Counted from the stretch's first letter, positions 26,494-37,985 are shown. The stretch is 64,000 nt of DNA from an uncultured Ectothiorhodospiraceae bacterium (GCA_947259765.1 CAMYNG010000007.1:62001-126000), one strand, 5' to 3'. Numbers and translations are program-made. Notes: generated from the letters alone by a model not told the origin.

Positions 26494-27912
26494 TTAGTAG
26501 CGGTAGTGATCCGGTTTGTACGGACCGTCGACCGGAACCCCGATGTAGTCTGCCTGCTCCTGGCTGAGTGGTGTCAGATTGACGCCAATTTTTGCCAGAT
26601 GGAGTCGTGCGACCTTTTCGTCCAGATGTTTGGGCAGCACGTAGACCTTGTTTTCATATTTATCGGGGTTGTTGAAGAACTCGATTTGCGCCATCACTTG
26701 GTTGGTGAAGGACGCCGACATAACGAAACTCGGATGCCCGGTCGCGCAACCCAGGTTCACCAGGCGGCCTTCGGCCAGCACAATGATTTTTTTACCATCC
26801 GGGAAAACGACGTGGTCAACTTGTGGTTTGATGTTGTCCCACTGGTACTTACGCAGACTGGCGATTTCGATTTCAGAATCAAAATGACCGATGTTGCAGA
26901 CTATGGATTCATCTTTCATTGCCTGCATGTGGTCGTGATTGATGACATTAACGTTACCCGTGGTGGTGACGAAAATGTTGCCCTGTGAACAGGCATCGTC
27001 CATGTTAACCACCCGGTAACCTTCCATTGCCGCTTGCAAGGCACAGATAGGATCAATTTCGGTCACCCAGACTGTGGCGCCCATACCACGGAACGCCTGC
27101 GCACAACCCTTGCCGACGTCGCCGTAACCCAATACGACGCAGATCTTGCCGGCCACCATCACGTCGGTTGCACGTTTGATGCCGTCAAGGAGGGATTCAC
27201 GGCAGCCGTAAAGGTTATCGAACTTGCTCTTGGTCACCGAGTCGTTGACGTTCATCGCCGGGAACAACAAATTGCCGTCTTCCTGCATCTGATACAGGCG
27301 ATGCACACCCGTGGTGGTTTCCTCGGTGACGCCTTTAATGCTGTCGGCCATGGCAGTCCACTTGCCGGGACTGCTTCCGAGTGTGCGGCGCAATACGTCG
27401 AGGATGGCAACCCATTCCTCGTTGTCATCGGCTTTAGCGTCGGGTACGACTCCGGCCTTTTCGAACTCCACGCCCTTGTGAATGAGCAAGGTGGCGTCGC
27501 CGCCATCGTCCAGAATCATGTTGGGCATGCCGCCATCGGGCCAGGTCAGGGCTTGCTCGGTGCACCACCAGTATTCCTCAATGGTCTCACCCTTCCAGGC
27601 GTAAACCGGAATACCCTCGGCAGCAATCGCGGCCGCTGCCTGATCCTGAGTCGAATAAATATTGCACGACGCCCAACGAACCTGGGCACCCAGCTCAACC
27701 AGGGTTTCAATGAGTACGGCGGTTTGGATGGTCATATGCAGGCTGCCGGTGATACGGCAATCCTTGAGGGGCTGCGTGTCACGCAACTCCTCCCGCAGCG
27801 CCATCAGGCCGGGCATTTCACTTTCGGCAATCGAAATTTCCTTGCGGCCCCAGTCCGCAAGAGAAATGTCGGCGACTTTGTAATCGGTAATAGAATCAGC
27901 AACAGCGTTCAT
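26494..27912 (-). CDS. ahcY: S-adenosylhomocysteine hydrolase
   Basis: NAD-dependent enzyme that splits S-adenosylhomocysteine to adenosine and homocysteine, recycling the product of methyl transfer. The ATG at 27912 is chosen for the TATGGAGATCAATC ribosome site and gives 472 residues. Motifs include [25 protein letters not shown] and the NAD-binding [14 protein letters not shown], and the C-terminus ends in KPDHYRY as in the family. The mRNA leader contains an SAH riboswitch, so expression should rise when its substrate accumulates. Confidence 0.97.
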   Translation of the reverse strand: MNAVADSITDYKVADISLADWGRKEISIAESEMPGLMALREELRDTQPLKDCRITGSLHMTIQTAVLIETLVELGAQVRWASCNIYSTQDQAAAAIAAEGIPVYAWKGETIEEYWWCTEQALTWPDGGMPNMILDDGGDATLLIHKGVEFEKAGVVPDAKADDNEEWVAILDVLRRTLGSSPGKWTAMADSIKGVTEETTTGVHRLYQMQEDGNLLFPAMNVNDSVTKSKFDNLYGCRESLLDGIKRATDVMVAGKICVVLGYGDVGKGCAQAFRGMGATVWVTEIDPICALQAAMEGYRVVNMDDACSQGNIFVTTTGNVNVINHDHMQAMKDESIVCNIGHFDSEIEIASLRKYQWDNIKPQVDHVVFPDGKKIIVLAEGRLVNLGCATGHPSFVMSASFTNQVMAQIEFFNNPDKYENKVYVLPKHLDEKVARLHLAKIGVNLTPLSQEQADYIGVPVDGPYKPDHYRY

Positions 27913-27933
27913 GATTGATCTCCATAACAATTT

Positions 27934-28010
27934 TGTTGGGGAGCGCCGTTGAACGAAGAGGTGTTATCCGAGCCTGACAGGAAGGACTCCCGCTGCAGCG
28001 CCCCTCGGAA
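27934..28010 (-). promoter_or_regulatory. SAH riboswitch upstream of ahcY
   Basis: On the minus strand the leader reads CCGAGGGGCGCTGCAGCGGG (28008-27989), then CAGGCTCGG (27976-27968) and CAACGGCGCTCCCC (27952-27939). These are the conserved blocks of the SAH riboswitch: the P1 stem CCGAG/CTCGG and the pseudoknot between GGGCGC and GCGCTC. In known examples SAH binding turns on ahcY expression. The identification is by motif recall only; a covariance search would settle it. Confidence 0.9.
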
Positions 28011-28024
28011 AACCTGTAAAAAAT

Positions 28025-28093
28025 GTACGCAGAGCACAAAGAAGAATAGAACAAAAAGGCAATTTTTACCTCGTTTTCTTTGTACTCCGCGTG
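28025..28093. repeat. CACAGAG-family diverged repeat between ahcY leader and metK
   Basis: The left arm ACGCAGAGCACAAAGAAGAA and the right arm TTTTCTTTGTACTCCGCGTG are imperfect reverse complements around a T-rich centre. It ends 10 nt before the metK stop. It may terminate metK transcription ahead of the ahcY riboswitch leader. Confidence 0.5.
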
Positions 28094-28103
28094 ACCGCGT
28101 TGA

Positions 28104-29264
28104 TTATAACCCGGCGGCGTCGCGCAGGGTGTCGGCCTTGTCGGTATGTTCCCAGGTGAAATCTGCTTCCGGCCGGCCGAAGTGGCCGTAAGCCGCGGTC
28201 TGTTGATAGATCGGCCGCTCCAAATCGAGCATCTTGATCAAGCCTTTGGGTCGCAGGTCAAAATGTTCCCGCACAAGTTCGACAATTCGATCGTCGGCGA
28301 TTTTTCCCGTACCGAATGTGTCCACGCTGATGGATGTTGGCTCTGCTACGCCAATTGCATAGGACACCTGAATTTCGCAACGTTCCGCCAGGCCGGCGGC
28401 GACGATGTTCTTGGCCACATAGCGCCCGGCGTAGGCGGCCGAGCGGTCGACCTTTGACGGGTCCTTGCCGGAAAACGCGCCACCACCATGGCGCGCCATG
28501 CCACCGTAAGTGTCGACAATGATTTTGCGTCCGGTCAAGCCGCAATCGCCCACCGGTCCACCGATGACAAAGCGGCCGGTCGGGTTAATGTAGAAGCGCG
28601 TATTTTTGTCAATCCACTCGGCTGGCAGCACGGGTAGGATAATCTCGTCCATGATGGCTTCTTTAAGGGCCTTGTCTTCAATATCAGGACTGTGCTGAGT
28701 TGAGAGCACAACTGCATCAATGCCGATAGGTGTTGTACCTTCATAGCGGAGTGTGACCTGGCTTTTTGCATCGGGGCGCAGCCACGGCAGGGTACCGTTT
28801 TTGCGCATTTCCGCCTGACGTTTCATCAGCCTGTGTGCATAGGTGATGGGCGCAGGCATGAGCACATCCGTTTCATTGCAGGCAAAGCCAAACATGAGAC
28901 CTTGATCACCTGCACCTTGTTCGTGCTTTTCGTCTTCGTCGACACCCATCGCAATGTCCACCGATTGTTTTCCAATGGCATTGAGAACCGCGCAGGTTTC
29001 CCATTCAAACCCCATATCGGCACTGGTGTAGCCGATCTGCTTAATGGTATTGCGTACAACGTTTTCCAGGTCAACCCAGGCGCTGGTGGTAATTTCACCG
29101 GCAACCAGTACCATGCCGGTTTTAACCAGGGTTTCACAGGCCACACGAGCTTTGGTGTCCTGTTCAAAGATGGCATCCAGGACCGCGTCCGAAATTTGGT
29201 CACAGATTTTGTCCGGATGCCCTTCCGAAACCGATTCTGAAGTAAACAGATGTTGTTCAGCCAT
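28104..29264 (-). CDS. metK: S-adenosylmethionine synthetase
   Basis: Makes S-adenosylmethionine from methionine and ATP. The ATG at 29264, with AGGA eight bases upstream, gives 386 residues beginning [19 protein letters not shown], the usual family start. The methionine/ATP sites [10 protein letters not shown] and [19 protein letters not shown] are intact. It precedes ahcY and metF on the same strand, forming a SAM regeneration cluster, but the ahcY riboswitch and the repeat suggest separate control. Confidence 0.98.
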   Translation of the reverse strand: MAEQHLFTSESVSEGHPDKICDQISDAVLDAIFEQDTKARVACETLVKTGMVLVAGEITTSAWVDLENVVRNTIKQIGYTSADMGFEWETCAVLNAIGKQSVDIAMGVDEDEKHEQGAGDQGLMFGFACNETDVLMPAPITYAHRLMKRQAEMRKNGTLPWLRPDAKSQVTLRYEGTTPIGIDAVVLSTQHSPDIEDKALKEAIMDEIILPVLPAEWIDKNTRFYINPTGRFVIGGPVGDCGLTGRKIIVDTYGGMARHGGGAFSGKDPSKVDRSAAYAGRYVAKNIVAAGLAERCEIQVSYAIGVAEPTSISVDTFGTGKIADDRIVELVREHFDLRPKGLIKMLDLERPIYQQTAAYGHFGRPEADFTWEHTDKADTLRDAAGL

Positions 29265-29499
29265 ACTTTGATTTTCCTGTTGCCGCCATTGACCCAATTC
29301 AATTAAGCCGCCTAGTCTAGCGCCTCGGTTTACGGATTAACAGTCGTCTTTTAGTGCTAGTCCCACGAACCGGTGTTTAGGCGTAACGGTGAAGGCAGGC
29401 ATTGTCCTCCCCAATAGCGGGTGATTTGCCCCCGTTACAATCGCTATACTTAAGGTTTCCGGTACCTTCATTAAAATCCAAACACGGAGGAATGTAATT

Positions 29500-29921
29500 A
29501 TGGTCAGTCTGGAAACACCGAACGTATCGTGCGTGATACGCGCGCCCTGTTGGGTTACGGCATTAATAGTGTCGCCATTATGTCCAATGATCCGGTGCTA
29601 TATGAGGAAGACTCCTTCGAAAATATGCAAAAGGTGGCGCGGGATTTTGAGTTTCCGTTCCCCTATTTGCTTGACGAAACCCAACAGGTTGCCCGCGCCT
29701 ATGGTGCCGTGTGTACTCCTGACTTTTTTGGGTATAACGGCGAATTGGAATTGCAGTATCGCGGCCGGCTAGACGCCAGTCGTAAGGAAACAGCGCCCAA
29801 GGACGTACGTAGGGATTTGTACGAAGCCATGGTCCAGGTCGCTGAAACGGGCCGCGGACCGGCGGATCAGATCCCCAGTATGGGGTGCTCAATCAAGTGG
29901 CGGGAGGCCGCAAGTGCCTGA
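29500..29921 (+). pseudogene. Peroxiredoxin-like (AhpC/TSA, thioredoxin-fold) gene with internal deletion
   Basis: A good ribosome site (GGAGG at 29486-29490) and ATG at 29500 open with MVSLETP, the family's usual N-terminus. The reading then jumps, in another frame, to ERIVRDTRALL (from 29520) and runs intact to MGCSIKWREAASA. Family members have about 50 further residues at this junction, including the redox CNHCPYVK motif. The missing segment is not a multiple of three, so the ATG frame is broken and the catalytic Cys are gone. The rest (IMSNDP, YGAVCTPDFFGY, YRGRLDASRKE) is undamaged, which suggests a recent deletion or an assembly error. Confidence 0.8.
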
Positions 29922-30323
29922 CGTGGTGGAGAAAATCGCTAAAAAGTTAATAAAAATCATTTATTTATAATATTAATCAAGCTTATCCGCCCGGGTTTTC
30001 CTTGGCTGGGCTATTGCCGCGGCCGGGCAAAAAAGAGAGAATTGGCGGCTCTTCATTTCCGGGGTAGATTTCCGGTTAGTGAGTGGGGGAGACCGCCATA
30101 CATTCAATTTGAGCGATAGTGCCTATCGCCGGTCTCGTCGTGTTAACAATTTCCGCGTCTACACCGTGTGCTGCCGCGCAGCGCAGCATGGGGTGCGGAC
30201 CATTCGGCCGGGTTAGTTCCCCGCCGCAAGGCGCTCGTGTTGATCGTGCGGCATGCCGATCAAGGGGCGCCTTTTACAGTTTTGGACAATTTCGATTTTT
30301 TTGCATTGAGACAGGAGAAAGTG
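29922..30323 (+). other. Long leader region of tkt
   Basis: These 402 nt contain no convincing gene. An A+T-rich block (about 29945-29985, TTTATTTATAATATTAATC) looks like a promoter zone. Near the 3' end, TGATCG-TGCGGCATGC-CGATCA (about 30240-30261) could form a hairpin before a GGGGCGCCTTTT stretch. An upstream in-frame extension of tkt through this region has no similarity to transketolase and is rejected. Confidence 0.4.
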
Positions 30324-32318
30324 ATGACTGACCGCAGACAACTCGCGAATGCCATCCGTGCCCTGAGTATGGACGCCGTGCAGAAGGCCAAGTCTGGCCA
30401 TCCCGGTGCACCCATGGGCATGGCGGATATCGCCGAAGTATTGTGGAATGATTTTATGCACCACAATCCGGCCAATCCCAAGTGGCCGAACCGTGACCGG
30501 TTTGTACTTTCCAACGGTCACGGATCCATGCTTATTTATTCATTGCTGCATCTGACCGGTTATGAGCTCTCGATTGACGATTTGAAGAACTTTCGTCAAC
30601 TGCATGCGAAAACACCTGGTCACCCGGAGTACGGTTATGCGCCCGGGATTGAGACCACTACTGGCCCGTTGGGTCAGGGCATCACCAACGCGGTGGGTAT
30701 GGCGATTGCTGAAAAAGCCCTTGCCGGCACCTTCAACCGCGACGGTCACCACATTGTCGATCACAACACTTATGTATTCCTGGGTGATGGTTGCCTGATG
30801 GAAGGGATCTCACATGAAGCCTGCTCTTTGGCCGGCACACTGGGTCTGGGTAAGCTGATCTGCTTTTATGACGACAATGGCATTTCGATTGATGGCCATG
30901 TCGAGGGTTGGTTCACCGACGATACACCAAAGCGATTTGAAGCCTATGGTTGGCATGTGATCCGTGACGTCGACGGACATAGTGCCGACGCAGTGAGCAA
31001 AGCCGTGCACGAAGCCAAATCGGTCAATGACAAACCGACGATGATTTGTTGCAAGACGGTCATCGGTTTTGGCGCACCGAATCTATGCGGAAGCCACGAC
31101 TGTCACGGTGCTCCGCTGGGTGACGATGAGATCGCCGCGACGCGCGAAAATCTGAGTTGGTCACATGGACCCTTTGAGGTGCCGGACGATATCTATGCGG
31201 GTTGGAGCGCCAAGGACAAGGGCGCACAGTCTGAAGCCGATTGGAATGCAAAGTTTGACGCCTACAAGAAAGACCACCCGGAATTGGCCGCCGAGTTCGA
31301 ACGTCGCATGGCCGGCAAGCTACCCGCAAACTGGGCCGCCGATGCCGACAAGTTCATTAAGTCGGTGGATGCGAAGGGCGAAACCATCGCTTCGCGCAAG
31401 GCTTCACAGAACACCATCAATGGTTATGCGCCCTTGTTACCGGAACTGCTTGGCGGTTCGGCTGACCTGGCGGGTTCCAACCTGACCATGTGGAGCGATT
31501 CGAAACCATTGAGCAACACCGTTTCGGACGGCAACTATGTTTACTACGGCGTGCGTGAATTTGGTATGTCGGCCATGATGAACGGTATGTCCCTGCACGG
31601 TGGGATCATCCCGTTTGGCGGCACCTTCCTGATGTTTTCCGAATACGCGCGCAATGCGTTGCGCATGGCGGCGTTGATGAAGGTTCGCAGTATTTTCGTT
31701 TATACGCATGACTCGATTGGTCTGGGCGAAGACGGTCCGACCCACCAGCCTGTCGAACAAACCGCCACGCTACGGATGATTCCACGTATGTCGGTTTGGC
31801 GGCCATGTGATGCGGTTGAATCCGCCGTGGCGTGGAAAGCAGCCATTGAGTACACCGAGGGTCCTACCAGCCTGATATTCTCACGCCAGGCTTTGCCGCA
31901 TCAGACGCGCAGCGCCGAGCAACTGGCGGGCATCGAAAAGGGGGGGTATATCCTCAAGGACTGCAGCGGAACGCCGGATGCAATTATGATCGCCACGGGT
32001 TCGGAAGTCGGGCTGGCCATGGATGCGGCCGAGCAATTGACCAAGGCCGGCAAGAAGATCCGCGTGGTGTCCATGCCGTCGACAGACGTGTTTGACGCGC
32101 AGGACGAAGGCTATCGTGAATCCGTGTTGCCATCCGGTGTCACCGCACGCGTTGCTGTTGAAGCTGGAATTGCAGACTACTGGAGTAAGTATGTCGGTCT
32201 GAACGGCAAGGTAGTGGGCATGACGACCTTTGGTGAGTCAGCACCCGACAAAGACGTGTTCAAGCATTTCGGCTTTACTGTGGATAATGTCGTGGCCACC
32301 GTTAACGACGTGCTCTGA
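30324..32318 (+). CDS. tkt: Transketolase
   Basis: Thiamine diphosphate enzyme moving two-carbon units in the pentose phosphate and Calvin cycles. The ATG at 30324 follows AGACAGGAGAAAGTG and gives 664 residues with the typical start [19 protein letters not shown]. Motifs are [32 protein letters not shown] and the ThDP motif from [18 protein letters not shown] through [11 protein letters not shown]. The pyrimidine-binding part has [19 protein letters not shown]. It heads a plus-strand run of gap, pgk, pyk and fba. Confidence 0.97.
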   Translation: MTDRRQLANAIRALSMDAVQKAKSGHPGAPMGMADIAEVLWNDFMHHNPANPKWPNRDRFVLSNGHGSMLIYSLLHLTGYELSIDDLKNFRQLHAKTPGHPEYGYAPGIETTTGPLGQGITNAVGMAIAEKALAGTFNRDGHHIVDHNTYVFLGDGCLMEGISHEACSLAGTLGLGKLICFYDDNGISIDGHVEGWFTDDTPKRFEAYGWHVIRDVDGHSADAVSKAVHEAKSVNDKPTMICCKTVIGFGAPNLCGSHDCHGAPLGDDEIAATRENLSWSHGPFEVPDDIYAGWSAKDKGAQSEADWNAKFDAYKKDHPELAAEFERRMAGKLPANWAADADKFIKSVDAKGETIASRKASQNTINGYAPLLPELLGGSADLAGSNLTMWSDSKPLSNTVSDGNYVYYGVREFGMSAMMNGMSLHGGIIPFGGTFLMFSEYARNALRMAALMKVRSIFVYTHDSIGLGEDGPTHQPVEQTATLRMIPRMSVWRPCDAVESAVAWKAAIEYTEGPTSLIFSRQALPHQTRSAEQLAGIEKGGYILKDCSGTPDAIMIATGSEVGLAMDAAEQLTKAGKKIRVVSMPSTDVFDAQDEGYRESVLPSGVTARVAVEAGIADYWSKYVGLNGKVVGMTTFGESAPDKDVFKHFGFTVDNVVATVNDVL

Positions 32319-32404
32319 TAACACAAAATTACTGGTTCCGCGGTCTTCCGATTATTGGATCGCGGGACCCAGATTTTTTTACATTCTTTAGGGGAGAAAT
32401 TTAG

Positions 32405-33409
<1,005 letters not shown>

Positions 33410-33416
33410 ATCCAGG

Positions 33417-33555
33417 GACGAGTGACGGGTAACGAGTAACAAAGGAAAGCGAAGTTTGTGTCCTCAGTGAAATGGATTCAGGTGGCGAGCGTGGCTCGCC
33501 ACCTGATTTCTTTCTTGCCGCGTTACTCGGCCCTCGTCACTCGTTACTCTTTGTG
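33417..33555. repeat. GAGTAAC-type intergenic repeat, copy 2, around a hairpin
   Basis: The left arm at 33417-33445 (GGACGAGTGACGGGTAACGA, then GTAACAAAG) faces a right arm at 33521-33555 containing CGTTACTCGGCCCTCGTCAC and TCGTTACTCTTTGT. The arms are reverse-complementary overall. The gap terminator lies between them. It matches the repeats at 2.3 and 34.8 kb. Confidence 0.65.
33479..33516 (+). terminator. Terminator-like hairpin after gap
   Basis: CAGGTGGCGAG and CTCGCCACCTG form an 11-bp perfect stem around CGTGG (33479-33505), followed by ATTTCTTTCTT. This is a plausible intrinsic terminator or mRNA processing hairpin between gap and pgk, so the pair may not be strictly one transcript. 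Confidence 0.65.
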
Positions 33556-33616
33556 AGAAAAATCCGCAAAGGCTAAAGACTTTGCCGATTTTTTTTGAGC
33601 TTTTAGGAGTTTTAAC

Positions 33617-34795
33617 ATGTCTTTTATCAAATTGACGGATTTGGATCTGGCGGGTAAGCGTGTACTGATTCGAGCCGATCTGAATGTGCCTGTTAAGAAC
33701 GGCAAAGTCACGTCAGATGCACGTATCTCTGCGTCCATGCCCACTATCGAGCACTGCATGAAGGCGGGAGCATCCGTGATGGTCATGTCTCACCGAGGCC
33801 GACCCGAAGAAGGTACGGTAGACGAAGAAAACTCAATGCAGCCGATTGCAGAGGACATGTCCGCCAAGCTGGGCAAGGAAGTGAAACTTGCTAAAGGTTA
33901 CCTGGAAAATCCTCCGCAAGTGGCGGCCGGTGAGGTAGTTCTGCTCGAAAACGTTCGTTTTAATGCGGGTGAGAAGAAAGATAACGAAGATCTGGCGAAG
34001 AAGTACGCTTCGCTTTGCGACGTGTTCGTGATGGACGCATTCGGTACCGCACATCGCGCGCAGGCCTCGACCCATGGAGTTGGTAAATTTGCACCCACGG
34101 CCTGTGCAGGGCTGTTACTGGCAGAAGAACTGGATGCGCTCAACAAGGCATTGGCGAACCCGAAACGACCGATGGTGGCCATTGTTGGTGGTTCCAAGGT
34201 ATCCACCAAACTGACCGTGCTGGAAGCCCTGTCAGAAAAGGTTGATCAGCTCGTGGTGGGTGGTGGTATCGCCAATACGTTTCTTAAAGCGGCGGGTCAT
34301 CCGGTGGGCAAATCGTTGTGTGAAGATGACCTTGTCGGTACCGCGCAAAGCTTGATGAAAAAAATGAACGAGCGAGATGCCACGATTCCGATCGCGACGG
34401 ATGTCGTTGTCGGCAAAAATTTTGACGAAAATGAACCGGCAATTTTAAAGAAAGCCGACGAAGTCACCGACGACGAAATGATTTTTGATATCGGTCCGGA
34501 CAGCGCAAAAGAACTGGCTGATATTATCATGCAGGCCGGTACCGTCGTCTGGAACGGCCCGGTGGGTGTATTTGAATTTGATCAATTCGGTGAAGGGACC
34601 AAAACGGTTTCCATGGCCATTGCCAACACCAATGCGTTTACCCTGGCGGGTGGTGGTGACACCATCGCGGCAATTCAGAAATACGATATTTTTGACAAGG
34701 TCTCCTATATTTCCACTGCCGGCGGTGCGTTCCTGGAATTTCTGGAAGGTAAAACTCTGCCTGCAGTGGCCATGCTTGAAATGAGGGCCAAGTAA
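33617..34795 (+). CDS. pgk: Phosphoglycerate kinase
   Basis: Transfers phosphate between 1,3-bisphosphoglycerate and ADP. The 392 residues include the signature [42 protein letters not shown] and the nucleotide-binding [12 protein letters not shown] and [10 protein letters not shown], with the C-terminal [15 protein letters not shown]. The ATG follows TTTTAGGAGTTTTAAC, a clear ribosome site. The stop codon lies inside the first words of the third GAGTAAC repeat. Confidence 0.98.
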   Translation: MSFIKLTDLDLAGKRVLIRADLNVPVKNGKVTSDARISASMPTIEHCMKAGASVMVMSHRGRPEEGTVDEENSMQPIAEDMSAKLGKEVKLAKGYLENPPQVAAGEVVLLENVRFNAGEKKDNEDLAKKYASLCDVFVMDAFGTAHRAQASTHGVGKFAPTACAGLLLAEELDALNKALANPKRPMVAIVGGSKVSTKLTVLEALSEKVDQLVVGGGIANTFLKAAGHPVGKSLCEDDLVGTAQSLMKKMNERDATIPIATDVVVGKNFDENEPAILKKADEVTDDEMIFDIGPDSAKELADIIMQAGTVVWNGPVGVFEFDQFGEGTKTVSMAIANTNAFTLAGGGDTIAAIQKYDIFDKVSYISTAGGAFLEFLEGKTLPAVAMLEMRAK

Positions 34796-34904
34796 CGAGT
34801 TTCGAGTGACGAGGTTTTATCAAGGCGGAAGATTTACACCTATGTTACAGCGAATCAGCTCAGCAATAAGAAACTTTGTAACTCGTCCCTCGTAACTCGT
34901 AACT
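34790..34904. repeat. GAGTAAC-type intergenic repeat, copy 3, between pgk and pyk
   Basis: AAGTAACGAGTTTCGAGTGA and GACGAGG (34790-34814) face GTAACTCGTCCCTCGTAACT and CGTAACT (34878-34904) in inverted orientation. The pgk TAA stop is part of the first arm. The right arm ends 10 nt before the pyk ATG, where it may hide or replace a ribosome site. Confidence 0.6.
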
Positions 34905-34914
34905 GATTTTAATT

Positions 34915-36357
34915 ATGCAACGTAGAACAAAAATAGTCGCAACACTCGGGCCGTCGACTGACGATCCGAAAGTTCTCGATAAGATTATTGACGCGGGCGT
35001 AGATGTCGTGCGCGTCAATTTTTCCCACGGTACGCCTGAGGAGCACAAGGAACGGGTTGAGCGCGTACGTAATCGTGCGCGGGCTCATGGGCGCCAGGTC
35101 GGTGTTTTGGTTGATCTGCAAGGTCCGAAGATCCGCGTTGAGCGTTTCGTTACCGGGCAGGCCGATCTGATTGAGGGTGAAACATTCGTTCTTGATGCGG
35201 CCCACGACCCGGCAAAGGGTAACAATGAACGTGTCGGCATATCGTATAAAGCGTTGCCGGGCGACGTGCAACGCGGTGATACGTTGTTGCTCGACGACGG
35301 TCGCATTACCTTGTGGGTTAATGAAGTTCACGAAAGCGAAATAATTTGTCGTGTGATGACCGGTGGTGCGCTTTACGACCGCAAGGGAATTAATCGTCAG
35401 GGTGGAGGTTTGTCTGCGCCGGCCCTAACGCAAAAGGATCGCGAAGACGTGCGCCTGGCCGCCGAAATCCAGGCGGATTACCTGGCGGTTTCGTTTGTAC
35501 GCAATGCCGAGGACGTGAATGAGGCGCGCAAGCTTCTGGAAGCGGCCGGTGGGCATAGCGACATCGTTGCCAAGATCGAACGTGCCGAAGCACTGGATCT
35601 GATCGACGAGATCTTCGAGGCTTCGGACGTCATTATGGTTGCCCGCGGCGATCTGGGCGTGGAAATCGGTGACGCCGGTTTGCCGCCGGTGCAAAAGCGG
35701 TTGATTTCCAAGGCGCGAGAAATGAATCGCGTGGTGATCACGGCGACACAGATGATGGAGTCGATGATCGAAAACTCCATTCCGACTCGCGCCGAAGTTT
35801 TTGACGTTGCTAATGCCGTTCTCGATGGAACCGATGCAGTTATGCTGTCGGCGGAAACCGCCACAGGCAAATTTCCCGACGCGGCCATACTGGCCATGGA
35901 TCGCATCTGCCGTGAGGCAGAAAAGCAACGTGAGGTGACCACCTCTCACCACCGTATCGATACGCGCTTTGGTGTTATCGACGAAGCTATCGCCATGGCG
36001 ACCATGTATACCGCCAATCATCTTGGGGTCAAAGCCATTGCGGCGCTCACCGAATCCGGTGCGACTACATTGTGGATGTCGCGCATCAGCTCGGGGATCC
36101 CCATCTACGCCTTGACGAGCCATGTTGAGACGCGTAGAAAAGTAACTCTTTATCGAGGCGTCTACCCGGTCAGTTTTGAGAGTGCCACGCAAGACCACGC
36201 ACAGGTCAACAAGGAAGCCATCGATGAACTCCTGCGGCGCGGTGCTGTGCGCGAAGGAGATTTGGTAATCATAACCAAGGGTGATCTGATGGGCGCTCAC
36301 GGCGGAACCAACGCCATGAAGATTGTACGTGTCGGCGACCTGGTGTCGGTTGGATAG
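34915..36357 (+). CDS. pyk: Pyruvate kinase
   Basis: Makes pyruvate and ATP from phosphoenolpyruvate. The 480 residues start MQRRTKIVATLGPSTDD and contain the substrate loop VDLQGPKIRVERF and the active-site VMVARGDLGVEIG. Also present are ITATQMMESMIENSIPTRAE with the catalytic Lys/Thr region, and MLSAETATGKFP. The C-terminal domain is of type II form. The ATG has no clear Shine-Dalgarno because a repeat arm lies immediately upstream. It sits between pgk and fba. Confidence 0.97.
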   Translation: MQRRTKIVATLGPSTDDPKVLDKIIDAGVDVVRVNFSHGTPEEHKERVERVRNRARAHGRQVGVLVDLQGPKIRVERFVTGQADLIEGETFVLDAAHDPAKGNNERVGISYKALPGDVQRGDTLLLDDGRITLWVNEVHESEIICRVMTGGALYDRKGINRQGGGLSAPALTQKDREDVRLAAEIQADYLAVSFVRNAEDVNEARKLLEAAGGHSDIVAKIERAEALDLIDEIFEASDVIMVARGDLGVEIGDAGLPPVQKRLISKAREMNRVVITATQMMESMIENSIPTRAEVFDVANAVLDGTDAVMLSAETATGKFPDAAILAMDRICREAEKQREVTTSHHRIDTRFGVIDEAIAMATMYTANHLGVKAIAALTESGATTLWMSRISSGIPIYALTSHVETRRKVTLYRGVYPVSFESATQDHAQVNKEAIDELLRRGAVREGDLVIITKGDLMGAHGGTNAMKIVRVGDLVSVG

Positions 36358-36413
36358 ACCGGTCATCGTGTCAGAATTTGAATTTTTAAATCGTTAACCC
36401 CAAGGAGGTCAAC

Positions 36414-37487
36414 ATGGCCCTTATTTCATTACGCCAATTACTGGACCATGCAGCTGAAAATGGCTATGGCATGCCCGCGTTCAATGTGAATAACATGGAG
36501 CAAGTGCAAGCTATCATGCAGGCTGCCGATGAAACCAACAGCCCGGTGATCATGCAAGGCTCTGCCGGCGCACGCTCTTACGCGGGCGAACCGTTTTTGC
36601 GCCACCTGATCATGGCGGCACTGGAACAATATCCCCACATTCCTGTTGTAATGCATCAGGACCATGGCTCTGCGCCAGGTGTGTGCTTGCGATCAATTCA
36701 GTCGGGCTTCAGCTCGGTAATGATGGACGGCTCGCTGATGGAAGACATGAAAACACCGTCTTCCTACGAATATAACGTTGATGTCACCCGCACTGTTGTC
36801 AATATGGCGCATTCCGGCGGTGTTTCCGTTGAAGGTGAGCTGGGTTGCCTGGGTTCTCTGGAAACCGGCGAAATGGGTGAAGAAGACGGTCATGGCGCGG
36901 AAGGCAAATTGTCCATGGACCAACTGTTGACCGATCCGGAACAAGCGGCGGATTTCGTCGCCCAAACCGGCTGTGATGCATTGGCCATTGCTATTGGAAC
37001 CTCGCACGGCGCATACAAGTTTACCCGCCCGCCGACCGGTGACATTCTGGCCATCGATCGCATCAAGGAAATTCACGCGCGGATCCCCAACACTCACCTG
37101 GTCATGCACGGCTCCAGCTCGGTGCCGCAGGACTGGCTGGAAATTATCAACAGCCACGGCGGTGACATGGGCCAGACTTATGGTGTCCCGGTTGAAGAGA
37201 TCCAGGAAGGTATCAAGCACGGTGTGCGTAAGGTCAATATCGATACTGACCTGCGCATGGCCTCGACTGGAGCCGTCCGCAAGCATCTGGCTGAAAATGC
37301 CGCCAATTTCGATCCACGCAAGTTCCTCAAGGCCTCTACCGCGGCTATGAAGGAAATCTGCAAGGCCCGTTATGAGGCGTTTGGTTGTGCCGGTATGGCG
37401 GGCAAGATTACGCCGGTTAGTCTGGAGGCCATGGTCAAACGCTATGCGTCTGGCGAACTGGATCCCAAAATCGAAAAGGCGGCCTAA
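36414..37487 (+). CDS. fba: Fructose-bisphosphate aldolase class II, Calvin-cycle type
   Basis: Zinc-dependent aldolase forming fructose-1,6-bisphosphate (and sedoheptulose-1,7-bisphosphate in the Calvin cycle). The 357 residues begin [20 protein letters not shown] as in CbbA-type enzymes. Zinc ligands lie in [12 protein letters not shown], and [20 protein letters not shown] and [12 protein letters not shown] are conserved. The ATG follows AAGGAGGTCAAC, a near-perfect ribosome site. It ends the tkt-gap-pgk-pyk-fba cluster and is followed by a strong terminator. Confidence 0.96.
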   Translation: MALISLRQLLDHAAENGYGMPAFNVNNMEQVQAIMQAADETNSPVIMQGSAGARSYAGEPFLRHLIMAALEQYPHIPVVMHQDHGSAPGVCLRSIQSGFSSVMMDGSLMEDMKTPSSYEYNVDVTRTVVNMAHSGGVSVEGELGCLGSLETGEMGEEDGHGAEGKLSMDQLLTDPEQAADFVAQTGCDALAIAIGTSHGAYKFTRPPTGDILAIDRIKEIHARIPNTHLVMHGSSSVPQDWLEIINSHGGDMGQTYGVPVEEIQEGIKHGVRKVNIDTDLRMASTGAVRKHLAENAANFDPRKFLKASTAAMKEICKARYEAFGCAGMAGKITPVSLEAMVKRYASGELDPKIEKAA

Positions 37488-37510
37488 ACGCCAGCCCGGC
37501 AAAGACAGGC

Positions 37511-37540
37511 AAGGGCGGGTTTACCCCGCCCTTGTTTTTA
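37511..37540 (+). terminator. Rho-independent terminator after fba
   Basis: AAGGGCGGG (37511-37519) and CCCGCCCTT (37525-37533) form a 9-bp GC-rich stem around TTTAC, followed by GTTTTTA. This is a textbook intrinsic terminator 23 nt after the fba stop. It sits immediately before the next small gene. Confidence 0.88.
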
Positions 37541-37542
37541 CC

Positions 37543-37818
37543 ATGACCGAAATTCCCGCCGTTCTTGCTCAGTTGCTTTCTTTGGTCGAGGCCGATCCGC
37601 GTTCCGGCCAGGCGCTGGTGCTGTACGCACTGGCTAAGACTCTGGATGTTCCCCGAGGCGGTCACATGTTCATGTTGAAAAAGCTCGCCGATCTTGATGC
37701 AGAAAACCGACAGTTGGCCTATGGACTCATCGAACTGATGGTCAGCGACGGTGCCCGCGGTCCGGCCTGGGAGCAGGCTATGACAAGTCTGGACAGTGCG
37801 ATCAGCGGACGAACGTAG
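37543..37818 (+). CDS. Small conserved-looking protein of unknown function
   Basis: A 91-residue frame with ATG at 37543, beginning MTEIPAVLAQLLSLVEADPR. It is predicted all-helical and Leu/Ala rich, with no signal peptide, Cys pair or recognised domain. Codon use looks like that of the neighbours, and no overlapping frame on the other strand looks better. The start lies only 3 nt after the U-tract of the fba terminator, with no visible ribosome site. It may be translated from read-through transcript or from an unrecognised promoter. I do not recognise the family. Confidence 0.6.
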   Translation: MTEIPAVLAQLLSLVEADPRSGQALVLYALAKTLDVPRGGHMFMLKKLADLDAENRQLAYGLIELMVSDGARGPAWEQAMTSLDSAISGRT

Positions 37819-37985
37819 CCTGTAAGGCCCGCTCCTGGTCTCAAAATTCCTCCCCCGTGTCTCAATTCTCACTAGATAACTAGTTGTTTTAAAAAAGATA
37901 TTTACCGACTTTAAAGCCGCTTACCCGCTGAGCCGCTAAAGAAACAGGAGCACTGTTTTGTTTCTAAAGCCTTGGAGGTGGCGTG

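Noticed and set aside
27034-27918. 294-residue frame antisense to ahcY
   Set aside because: Shadow of a well-conserved adenosylhomocysteinase with strong codon bias; no recognised motif.
30168-30323. 52-codon N-terminal extension of transketolase
   Set aside because: The extension has no family similarity, and a good ribosome site lies just before the ATG at 30324.
35425-36366. 313-residue frame antisense to pyk
   Set aside because: The plus strand encodes a complete pyruvate kinase; the antisense frame has no domain and no ribosome site.
36693-37502. 269-residue frame antisense to fba
   Set aside because: Complementary-strand open frame of a highly biased gene; no independent support.
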